In this document: positions 16,204 to 23,806 of the stretch, piece after piece | Position numbering within the stretch: position 1 is the first letter of the stretch | Layout of the letters: every line of letters starts with the position of its first letter | From: Rhizobium altiplani | GTDB taxonomy: Bacteria > Pseudomonadota > Alphaproteobacteria > Rhizobiales > Rhizobiaceae | Direction of reading: 5' to 3' | NCBI RefSeq assembly: GCF_001542405.1 | Contig: NZ_LNCD01000123.1 | Span: 126,501-190,500 of the forward strand | Length of the DNA: 64,000 bases | Notes under the pieces: model-generated | The model's input: the letters and a program-made list of their open reading frames with translations, nothing else | What the model was told of the DNA's origin: nothing | Database searches by the model: none | Position numbers and translations under genes: made by a program

Positions 16204-17106
16204 TCAAGTGCGATTGTAAGGGGGACTTGTTCCAGCCAATGTGCTCCCTTCCAGCCTCGAAGAGATACCTTTCCGGGACACCATTGCGTCATCTGCAAAA
16301 CGACATAGCTCATCGTTGAACCTGGTAGGGTTCTCCAAAAAAGGTGCGTGCCCCGTTGCCGCATACCACGATGCCGTGGCTTCAGGACATAACGCTAGAA
16401 GGTGCCGCCCCATCGCCGGCAGGATCACCGTGTCCTCTTGGCCGTGCGTGACAAGGACGGGCACCGCAAGAGCGGTCAGTACATCGTCAGAATCGATCTC
16501 GCGGGCCAGCAGCGCAGCCCGGATTTTCGCTGGCACGGCCATGTTCCAGCAGATCGCCGTTTCGAATACCTCGGAAGGCAGTTGCGAATAAGTACACCCG
16601 CGCACGAAATTGCGGATTGCTTCGATGTTGCCAGGCAGGTCCTCGCTCGTGGCACCAATGACGTGATCAAGGAAGCCCGGGCCAATCAAGGTGCCGAACC
16701 CGGCGTTATTGAGCGTGGTCGCCGCGCCTACAAAGTTGATGCCCGCAACCTTCGCCGTTCCATGGGCGCGGAGGTAGTCGCAAATAATGAAGCCGGCGTA
16801 GGACCAGCCCACAAAAACGGGACTGCCGAGGTTGAGTTGATCTACGACAGCGGCGATATCGTCGGCCCAAAGCTGCGGCTCAGTATAATACTCCGTTTCG
16901 AGCGGGGCCTCCGACATGCCGTGACCGCGCAGGTCCAGGGCTACGAGGCGAAAATCCTCGGCAAGCATGCTCTCATACTGGTTCTTCCAGCAGAGATGGT
17001 TCTGCGACCACCCGTGGATGAAGAGGATCGAAGGAGCGTCCTCTTTTCCCCACTCGCGAACATGCAGTCGCAATCCTGCGCCGCCGGTTACAGTGTGAAC
17101 CTTCAT
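16204..17106 (-). CDS. Alpha/beta-fold hydrolase
   Basis: A 300-residue alpha/beta hydrolase. The oxyanion HGWSQNHLCW region is at about 31, the nucleophile elbow GWSYAG has Ser at about 102, the acid is in THGQEDTVI, and the histidine is in ATGHAPF. Spacing and length match esterase, lactonase and haloperoxidase-like hydrolases, and the substrate cannot be told. The ATG at 17106 follows AGGAGGCACGACG, a strong ribosome site. It lies 210 nt downstream of the regulator-hydrolase fusion in the same direction and might be controlled by it. Confidence 0.85.
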   Translation of the reverse strand: MKVHTVTGGAGLRLHVREWGKEDAPSILFIHGWSQNHLCWKNQYESMLAEDFRLVALDLRGHGMSEAPLETEYYTEPQLWADDIAAVVDQLNLGSPVFVGWSYAGFIICDYLRAHGTAKVAGINFVGAATTLNNAGFGTLIGPGFLDHVIGATSEDLPGNIEAIRNFVRGCTYSQLPSEVFETAICWNMAVPAKIRAALLAREIDSDDVLTALAVPVLVTHGQEDTVILPAMGRHLLALCPEATASWYAATGHAPFLENPTRFNDELCRFADDAMVSRKGISSRLEGSTLAGTSPPYNRT

Positions 17107-17316
17107 CGTCGTGCCTCCTCGTCAGCGTCGAGAACTGTAGGAAGCACTTTATTCTGCCGGCGTGAGAAGGAGTGTGGGAGGAATCGTTGAAAATGCCGGG
17201 CGGATCGTTGAAAATGCGCCCCTCGGGTGCGATCGCGCTTGAACGAGAGGCGGGAGCCAAACTCGGTTGATAGCGTCTCCAAGACCGTCGGGCGCGCCAA
17301 GGCGCCAGTCACAAGG

Positions 17317-18897
17317 CTACGCTGTTTCGGCGACGAAGCGCGTTACTTCACGAACAAACCGCTCAAAGGCGGGTTCGTTGGCGAGGAGAATGTGGTTGGC
17401 GCTATCGAGATCGACAAATCGAGCCCCGGGGATGCCGGTCGCAAACTCCCTTCCGCACTGAAAGGGAACGACCATGTCTTTTCTTGCGTGCAAGACCAGC
17501 GTCGGAATCGTCACCTGCGACAGGACATCCGAAACGTCGATCTCTCCGAACGCCTCGTGCAGGCGACCTGCGTTGCTGGGCAAGACAGAAATGCGCTGAA
17601 ATTCGTCAAACCAATCCATCTGCACCTCGTCCGCCCCTGGAATGAACATTGCAGTGAACAGATGTCGAAAAACCGGATTGTTCTGACCCCATCCTTCCCT
17701 GATCAAAGCGGTCATTGCCTCATGCGTGGCCACCTCATGGCTGTCGCTTCGCTTTCGCCAGCCTTTTACAAATCCTCCGTACAGGATGAGCCCCGAAACC
17801 CGTTCGGGGTGTCGGACAGCGTAGGCAACGGAGACGGCACAGCTTTGCGATACGCCCAGCAGCGTGAACCGATCGAGGCCCGCCGCGTCGACCACGCTCT
17901 CCAGGTCCGCAATCATCGCCGCAAACGAGATATCCTCGGCAATCCAGTCCGAGAGTCCGGTGCCGCGCTCGTCGTAGCGTATCAGCTTCGTCTTCTCCGA
18001 CAGGGCGTCGATCCAATGCGTCCACACCGGACTTTCCCAATCATACTGGAGATGCGACATCCAATGTGCGGCTCTTACGATCGGTGATCCCCGCCCACAC
18101 ACCGCGTAAGCGATTGTTACCCGATCCGCGGTTTTGCAGAAGCGAATTTCCTGCGATCTTTTGCTGGGCGTCACTGCTGGCCACGGGACATCCGTTTCAA
18201 AGTTCCGCGAGATGAAAGCTGATCCAGGCTGTGAAGGTGGAAGTGACCGGAGTGGGACATCGCGAGACCCGTTGCTCACGCCGGAGACTGAAGGCTCCGG
18301 CCACTGTTCGGGGCGATCGACGGCGGCAATCTCGTTGGTAAGGCGATCGAGCACCAGGGAATAGACGTTTACTCGCTCAGGTCGGTCTTGCAGGCGTCGA
18401 ACAAGGGCGCGCAGAATCTCCATGTGCACCCGAAGCGCAATATCCCGGTGACATAGCCGCCACGCTTCAAAGTTTGGGCAGTGCGGGAGGCATAGGCCAT
18501 CGAGAAATTCACCACGAAATGTCGCGGCAAGCGACTCCAATCTCTCCGTGTCCAAGCGGTCGAGGTCCGCGGGCCTCAGAGAAGCCATACCCTTGAAGTC
18601 CACCTCGACCGTCTGGGGGCTGAGGAGAACGGAATTGTGGTCCGCATGCAGACGCACATGACCTTCCGTATTCACGATTGGCCTCAGCTTGTGAAGGCTC
18701 CACCTTAAGGAAGACCGAGGGTCGTCCGGAACTTCCCAGAACATCTTGCAAAGATGCTCGCGACGTTGGGCTCTTCCGACGACAGCCAAATAGGCAAGAA
18801 GGGCACGGGTTTTCTTTGACTGCGGCAGAGGCAAAAGCTGTCCCTGCTGCGTGACGTTAAGTTCGCCCAATACCTTGATGGTTAGCTGGCCGACCAT
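17317..18897 (-). CDS. BTAD-type transcriptional regulator fused to an alpha/beta hydrolase
   Basis: A 526-residue two-part protein. Residues 1-100 form a SARP/BTAD-like winged helix (LTIKVLGELNV, SKKTRALLAYLAV, REHLCKMFW, DPRSSLRWSLHKLRPI). Residues 110-190 form a short helical BTAD segment. A linker of about 50 residues leads to an alpha/beta hydrolase domain at 250-526. Its triad is visible: Ser350 in LGVSQSCAV (the usual GxSxG is GxSxS here), Asp474 in HARKDMVVP and His502 in SANHILL. Inferred: a DNA-binding activator whose hydrolase-like domain senses or destroys a small molecule. It is transcribed toward the alpha/beta hydrolase gene. No promoter was identified. Confidence 0.85.
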   Translation of the reverse strand: MVGQLTIKVLGELNVTQQGQLLPLPQSKKTRALLAYLAVVGRAQRREHLCKMFWEVPDDPRSSLRWSLHKLRPIVNTEGHVRLHADHNSVLLSPQTVEVDFKGMASLRPADLDRLDTERLESLAATFRGEFLDGLCLPHCPNFEAWRLCHRDIALRVHMEILRALVRRLQDRPERVNVYSLVLDRLTNEIAAVDRPEQWPEPSVSGVSNGSRDVPLRSLPPSQPGSAFISRNFETDVPWPAVTPSKRSQEIRFCKTADRVTIAYAVCGRGSPIVRAAHWMSHLQYDWESPVWTHWIDALSEKTKLIRYDERGTGLSDWIAEDISFAAMIADLESVVDAAGLDRFTLLGVSQSCAVSVAYAVRHPERVSGLILYGGFVKGWRKRSDSHEVATHEAMTALIREGWGQNNPVFRHLFTAMFIPGADEVQMDWFDEFQRISVLPSNAGRLHEAFGEIDVSDVLSQVTIPTLVLHARKDMVVPFQCGREFATGIPGARFVDLDSANHILLANEPAFERFVREVTRFVAETA

Positions 18898-19084
18898 GAT
18901 ACACTAACCCAACGGAGTGCTCAGCCGACAGCTTAGAGCAATGCAGCTCAAGATAAAATCGGCTTCGCCTACCGTTCGGCCAGCTACGAGCACGGGCCGC
19001 CGCAAGTGTATCCGATGGGGCAGTCACCAGAACTCGCTTGCCGAACTCGGTTCGGTTTCCCGCCTGCCACGCCATCGGATAGAG

Positions 19085-21199
19085 CTATTTTCCGTCGGTG
19101 CTTCCCGATAGTTTTGCCGCAGTGTTTGCCTTCCCTTGTAAGTCCGCCTCATCGGCAAGAATGGCGGCGGTCTCGTTCAGCAAGACGTCTTTTGCGTTCT
19201 TGCGGGCATTTTCCATGGCAATATCAGCGCTCAGGCTGCGCTCGTTTGACTGCAGGCCATCATCTGAGCCAGAATCTTCGCTATCGCTTGCTTGCGCTTG
19301 AGACTTGAGCCGCTCCTCGCGAGCAACCGCTTCCTTGCGACGTTCGGCTTCATTCAGGGAGATAACCCCTTTCTCGCGCTGCGCCTTCAGGTCAGCAATG
19401 TCTTTCAACAGTCGTTGGAAGTCCGGGTCGCTCTCGACCCGTGCATCATGGCGGCTTTGCAACGTCGGCAGCGATGCCGCTACAACGTTTGCCGGCGTAT
19501 ATTTCGCAGGCTTGAGTTGCGCCCAGGGCAGGGCGTTATCATAACTGGTCTCGCCGAAGCTTGTCGGATCCGAGAACCCCGGCAAGCTGATATCAGGCGT
19601 CACGCCCCGCAGCTGCGTCGTACCGCCGTTGATCCGGAAAAACTGGGCAATCGTCACTTTCAGCTCGCCGAATTCCGGTTTGCTGTTGCGAACCATGTCA
19701 TCAAGATCGACGACGGTTTGAACGGTACCTTTACCGAAGCTTGGTTCGCCGACGATCACGCCTCGACCGTAATCCTGGATCGCCGCGGCAAAGATCTCCG
19801 ACGCCGATGCTGATCCGCGATTGATCAGGACGCCCACGGGGCCTGTCCAGACTGGCGCCTTAAAATCAGCGCGTCTCACCGCGACCTTGCCGTCGCTGCC
19901 GCGTTGTTGAACGACCGGACCCTTGCCGATGAAAAGACCGGTCAAATCGACCGCTTCGTCTAGTGAGCCGCCGCCATTGTTGCGCAGGTCAATAAGAACG
20001 CTGTCGACCTTTTCTTGCTCCAGTTCGCCGAGAAGCTTTGCGACGTCGCGGGTTGCGCTCTTATAGTCCTTGTCGCCTTTGCGCTTGGCTTCAAAATCCT
20101 CATAGAATGCCGGTAGGGTGATCACCCCGACTTTACGCGTGACGTCGTCCACTTTCACGGGCAGCACGGTCTTGCTGGCAGCCTGCTTCTCGAGGCTGAT
20201 TTTGTCGCGCACCAGGCTGATAGTGCGATGGGTGGCATCTGCTCCGGCATCCGCCGGCAGGACGTCCAAGCGCACGACGGAGCCTTTCTTGCCTCGTATC
20301 AATTGCACGACTTCATCGAGGCGTGTACCCATCACGTCCTTTATCGCCCCGTCCTTGCCTTGACCGACACCGGTGATGCGGTCTCCAACCGAGAGCTTAC
20401 CGGATAGCTGCGCCGGCCCCCCAGGCACGAGTTCACGGATTGTCGTGTAGTCGTCGCGTTCCTGTAGCACCGCACCGATGCCAACCAGCGAAAGCTTCAT
20501 CGCGATATCGAAGTCGGCGGAAGCGGTCGCGCCGAAATAGTCCGTGTGCGGGTCGACCGAGGTCGTATAGGCGTCCATGAACGACTGGAAAACGTCGTCG
20601 CTCTTGTACTTGTAAGCGCGCTCGAGCGTGTTTGCGTACCGTTTGTCGAGCGTCTCGCGAATAGCCGCGTCGGCTTTACCGCCTAGTTTCAACCGCAACC
20701 AGTCGCTTTTGACGCGCTTGCGCCAAAGCTCGTTGCTGTCGGCTTCCGACTGCGGCCAAGGTTCCTTATCGCGCAGGACGGAAAAATCTTCCTTCGCACC
20801 GAAATCGAAGTCCTGCTTAATCAAGGTGCGCGCGTAGTTCATGCGGTCGACAACGCGCTTCTCATACACGTTGAAGATCGCAAACGGGATCTTCAAGTCC
20901 TCCCGTTTGATGGAATCGTCGATTTCGTTCCGTTCAGACATGAACTTGTCGATATCCGCTTGCAGAAAGAGCATGTGGTCCGGATCGAGGGACTTGATGT
21001 ACCGATCCAAGACCTTGGCCGACAAGGCGTCGTCAAGAGGAATGGGTTTATAGCTGAACCGCGTGAGGAATTGCGCACTTAGCTGAGCGGCTTGTGCCTG
21101 TTGCTTTTGCGGCTGCAAAACAGGCGGGGACGCGACGTCAGCATATGCAGGCTGTACGATTGCAAGAACTGCACCAAGGAAAACATAGGTTATGCGCAT
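19085..21199 (-). CDS. Carboxy-terminal (tail-specific) periplasmic protease, Prc/Tsp type
   Basis: A 704-residue protein with a Sec signal peptide (MRITYVFLGAVLAIVQPAYA). A long N-domain (about 40-230) carries DPDHMLFL and DPHTDYFGA. A PDZ domain follows (about 240-330; ELVPGGPAQLSGKLSVGDRI), then an S41 peptidase domain. The catalytic pair is RGSASASE (Ser) and SFGKGTVQ (Lys). A charged C-terminal Prc-type tail (DUF3340-like) ends the protein. It degrades misfolded or tagged periplasmic proteins and processes lipoproteins. Length and architecture match E. coli Prc (about 680), unlike the shorter CtpA at 45097. It stands alone on the minus strand. Confidence 0.92.
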   Translation of the reverse strand: MRITYVFLGAVLAIVQPAYADVASPPVLQPQKQQAQAAQLSAQFLTRFSYKPIPLDDALSAKVLDRYIKSLDPDHMLFLQADIDKFMSERNEIDDSIKREDLKIPFAIFNVYEKRVVDRMNYARTLIKQDFDFGAKEDFSVLRDKEPWPQSEADSNELWRKRVKSDWLRLKLGGKADAAIRETLDKRYANTLERAYKYKSDDVFQSFMDAYTTSVDPHTDYFGATASADFDIAMKLSLVGIGAVLQERDDYTTIRELVPGGPAQLSGKLSVGDRITGVGQGKDGAIKDVMGTRLDEVVQLIRGKKGSVVRLDVLPADAGADATHRTISLVRDKISLEKQAASKTVLPVKVDDVTRKVGVITLPAFYEDFEAKRKGDKDYKSATRDVAKLLGELEQEKVDSVLIDLRNNGGGSLDEAVDLTGLFIGKGPVVQQRGSDGKVAVRRADFKAPVWTGPVGVLINRGSASASEIFAAAIQDYGRGVIVGEPSFGKGTVQTVVDLDDMVRNSKPEFGELKVTIAQFFRINGGTTQLRGVTPDISLPGFSDPTSFGETSYDNALPWAQLKPAKYTPANVVAASLPTLQSRHDARVESDPDFQRLLKDIADLKAQREKGVISLNEAERRKEAVAREERLKSQAQASDSEDSGSDDGLQSNERSLSADIAMENARKNAKDVLLNETAAILADEADLQGKANTAAKLSGSTDGK

Positions 21200-21567
21200 T
21201 CAGCGTTGATCCAATTCTTAAGGCCGAGAGTCAATGTGCGATCTAGGTCAAGCAAATTATGGTTTTTTGACAATCGAATCGATCAAATCGCCAATTTCCT
21301 GCGGCGGAAAGTCCGTTCGACGGACAGTAAGTGCACCCGTCGCCGGGGTATTGCTGGGAGGAGCCGGAGATTCTGGCAAGCTTTTTTTGTGAGAAAGGTG
21401 AAACCATGCTGGCGCACCCCCGCCCCTCCGCAACCGTTCATCTTCGTCACAGTGGAGATCGTAAACCAGCAGATCCGATAGAGGACGGATTCCACAAAGA
21501 ATGAGTTGACCGTTTTCGATGGCGGGACGACACTTGCAACCTGCAGCAAGGTGGGAGAGAGAGAACG
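21200..21567. other. Noncoding region between prc and a small conserved gene
   Basis: 368 nt that must hold the prc promoter (minus) and the promoter of the 101-aa gene (plus). A small palindrome, GTCCGT-TCG-ACGGAC, is at 21311-21325. A 114-codon minus-strand frame across it lacks a ribosome site and similarity, so I do not call it. Confidence 0.45.
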
Positions 21568-21873
21568 ATGGACGAGCAAGACCGCTGGCGTCACATGGCA
21601 AGCGCGCCGAAAGACGGCAGTCGGATCCTCGTCACGATCCGCCAGTCCGAACAGGGGCCGGCAGAAGTCGACCTCGCCTATTGGTCGAATGGCGATCAGT
21701 TCGGTGCGGAAGGCTGGCGTGCCTCTGATTCCTCGCCAGGCCGAATCATTGAATATGCCGAGCCGGAAATGAAGTGCTGGATGCCGATGCCCTCGGCCAA
21801 TCTCAATCGTGCGTCGATGCCCTCACCCTGGGAAGGCGACGACGCACAGGAGCTCGACGGGTCAGGGATTTGA
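21568..21873 (+). CDS. Small conserved protein (DUF551-like)
   Basis: A 101-residue soluble protein. WRHMASAPKDGSRILVTI, VDLAYWSNG and CWMPMPSA follow the W-x-x-M-x-x-A-P-K-D-G ... W-M-P-(L/M)-P pattern of small DUF551-like proteins common in rhizobia and phages. No function is known. The ATG at 21568 follows GGGAGAGAGAGAACG. It stands alone between prc and a response regulator. Confidence 0.75.
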   Translation: MDEQDRWRHMASAPKDGSRILVTIRQSEQGPAEVDLAYWSNGDQFGAEGWRASDSSPGRIIEYAEPEMKCWMPMPSANLNRASMPSPWEGDDAQELDGSGI

Positions 21874-21984
21874 GAGTTCGAGCCAGCATCGCTAACGCTT
21901 CTGTTGTGGCGCTGGCATCAATTGTATGGGGGCAGCCAGACTCCGCGTCCGCATGACCTTCAGGATGGTCACGACATCCTCGCG

Positions 21985-22389
21985 CTATCTGGCAGCGTTT
22001 GGCCGCTTCGGCAAAGAACGCGACGCGTGGGAACCGACCCGTCGCCCGATTTCGTTGGCGATAGCCTTTAGATCGTAAGGCTTGGGAAAGAAGCTCGCGT
22101 CCCAATCCAGGTCAGTAAGATCGATTTCACGACCAGACGTCACCAAGACGTGGATGAACGGCTTTGTCGCCTTGATGAGCCTCGCGAGATCCAGGCCGTT
22201 GAGTGCCCCAGGCATCTCCACGTCGGTCACGATCGCATCAACGTCATCGTTCACTCCAAGTGCCGCGATCGCCTCAAGCACGTTCCCGCATTCGATGACG
22301 CTATAACCTTCCTCAAGCAGTTGGTCTGCCAGCACGAAGCGAATGAGGGGTTCATCTTCCACGATAAGGATCTTTGCCACTACTCGCAT
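21985..22389 (-). CDS. Single-domain response regulator
   Basis: A 134-residue receiver domain with no output domain. The acidic pocket is ILIVEDEP near the N-terminus, the phosphorylated aspartate lies in VTDVEMPG (about residue 58), the threonine/serine switch is in VLVTSGR, and the lysine is in FPKPYD. It resembles the CpdR/DivK/FixJ-N receivers that act through protein contact. No kinase lies nearby. It is divergent from the cellulose operon across 358 nt, so a link with c-di-GMP or cellulose control is possible but not shown. Confidence 0.9.
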   Translation of the reverse strand: MRVVAKILIVEDEPLIRFVLADQLLEEGYSVIECGNVLEAIAALGVNDDVDAIVTDVEMPGALNGLDLARLIKATKPFIHVLVTSGREIDLTDLDWDASFFPKPYDLKAIANEIGRRVGSHASRSLPKRPNAAR

Positions 22390-22645
22390 ACTCCGTTTCG
22401 GATGCCGGTCTAACGCGCCAGGAGAGCAAATCGGTCCTCAAGGAAGAATGCGATTTGGTTACATGTTTAATAAAATGCAAATCAGTTTCGCGAGATGATT
22501 TCGCAGTCTATCCAGGATGATCGACACACTGTGTTCAACGCCAGACGGAGAACACCGCGAGGATCGGAATCCGTCGACGACGTTGCCGGACAGCTGCACC
22601 GAGTGCCATTCCCTTCCCAGATCAACACTCGCTGTCGCACATTAA

Positions 22646-22678
22646 CTATGGGTTAACCATAATCGTCGTTTACCATAG
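22646..22678. promoter_or_regulatory. Nested inverted repeats upstream of bcsN (candidate operator)
   Basis: CTATGG at 22646-22651 pairs with CCATAG at 22673-22678. Inside it, TATGG-GTTAA-CCATA (22647-22661) forms a second inverted repeat with the palindrome GGTTAACC at its centre. It lies about 70 nt upstream of the bcsN start in the 358-nt region shared with the divergent response regulator. A dimeric regulator could bind here. The rest of 22390-22747 shows no gene. Confidence 0.45.
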
Positions 22679-22747
22679 GTAGCGGCCTCAAGGGTCGTTG
22701 ATTCGGAAGTCCAATGCGTAATCTCGCATGGACGTGAGGAAAGACGA

Positions 22748-23755
22748 TTGCGGCGACCCGAAACGTCCAGTGTAATGAAGGCGTCATGCTTGGCACTGCT
22801 TGCCGGGCTTGTGGTCGGATGTCAGTCGTCAGGAAATGTCAGGCGCCCAAACGTCTCCGAGACGGTGCCCGCCGAAAGGGCGCTGGCCTTGCCTCCGCCT
22901 GGTGGTCCCTCGATCGTCAGTGTCGTAGAGCGCAAGCGTGGCAATGGCACAGAGCAGACGATTTCGCTCTACACGTCGTCTTCCGTGTCCGGTCAGAATT
23001 TTCTCGGGGTGCAGTTTTTTGGGGCATCAGGAGCCAATCCTGGCATCGGAAACGCCTCCTTTAGGATGGTCAGCGAGGACGGGATAATCCGCGAAGCCTT
23101 TGCGGCCGTTCCCGGCGTGCAGATGACGCGCTCGGCGACTTATCTGCAAAACAGCTATGGACCGTTCGGCTATGCCTCGGGCCAGAGCGGTTCGGGCGAT
23201 ACCTGTATTTATGGCTGGCAGCAGATCCGCTCAAGCAGATCCGCGCAGACGCAAGCGCGCAACTTCGGAATGATCCAGGTGCGGTTGCGCCTCTGTGATG
23301 CCCGGGCAACCGAAAGACAGTTGCTCGGAATCATGTATGGCTACACGATCGTTGGGATGCTGGATGGAGAAATCTGGAATCCGTTCGGGCATCCGCAGGG
23401 CACTGATCCGACGCTCGGGCGCCCCGGCAATCCGATCTATCCAGACGAGGGCGGCTATAGAAACACGCCGATGGCTTTTGGCTATGAACCAGCCCGTCCG
23501 GAAATCCAATCTCGTGTCGTTCGCGTACGCAGCGTTCAGCCGAGAGTCGAGGAGGCGCCCGTGCAATTGCCGCCGCCGACCGGCCCTCGCGTTCCGTTGC
23601 CTGATGGCTCGAGCAGTCTGCCGCAGCCAGACATGTCAGCCGCGCCTTCGGCCGAACAGACGCAACCGAGAACCGCGGTGGCGAGCGGCCTGACGGTGCC
23701 GTCACCGGAGTGCATAGGGGATTCGGCCATGACGGCCGCGTGCCAGAAGAAGTAG
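22748..23755 (+). CDS. bcsN: Cellulose biosynthesis protein BcsN
   Basis: A 335-residue secreted lipoprotein with lipobox LVVGC at about residues 21-25. TTG at 22748 is taken as start because GAGGAAAG sits 7 nt before it. The ATG at 22775 has no ribosome site, though it would also leave a complete signal peptide. The central region (YTSSSVSGQNFLGVQFFG, GDTCIYGWQQIRS, VRLRLCD) and Pro-rich C-terminus match alphaproteobacterial BcsN as I recall it, always found ahead of bcsA. Its molecular role is not well defined; it is probably an envelope accessory of the cellulose complex. Confidence 0.88.
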   Translation: MRRPETSSVMKASCLALLAGLVVGCQSSGNVRRPNVSETVPAERALALPPPGGPSIVSVVERKRGNGTEQTISLYTSSSVSGQNFLGVQFFGASGANPGIGNASFRMVSEDGIIREAFAAVPGVQMTRSATYLQNSYGPFGYASGQSGSGDTCIYGWQQIRSSRSAQTQARNFGMIQVRLRLCDARATERQLLGIMYGYTIVGMLDGEIWNPFGHPQGTDPTLGRPGNPIYPDEGGYRNTPMAFGYEPARPEIQSRVVRVRSVQPRVEEAPVQLPPPTGPRVPLPDGSSSLPQPDMSAAPSAEQTQPRTAVASGLTVPSPECIGDSAMTAACQKK

Positions 23756-23806
23756 ACGTGAGACGGCTGCGGTGTTCCTAAGCGCCCGGCCCGCATTGTC
23801 AAAGGG

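Noticed and set aside
21350..21363. GGGAGGAG stretch that might be another anti-SD sRNA loop
   Set aside because: It lies in no convincing stem and no terminator follows on the minus strand.
21257..21601. A 114-codon minus-strand ORF between prc and the DUF551-like gene
   Set aside because: It overlaps the start of a better-supported gene and has no ribosome site or family similarity.
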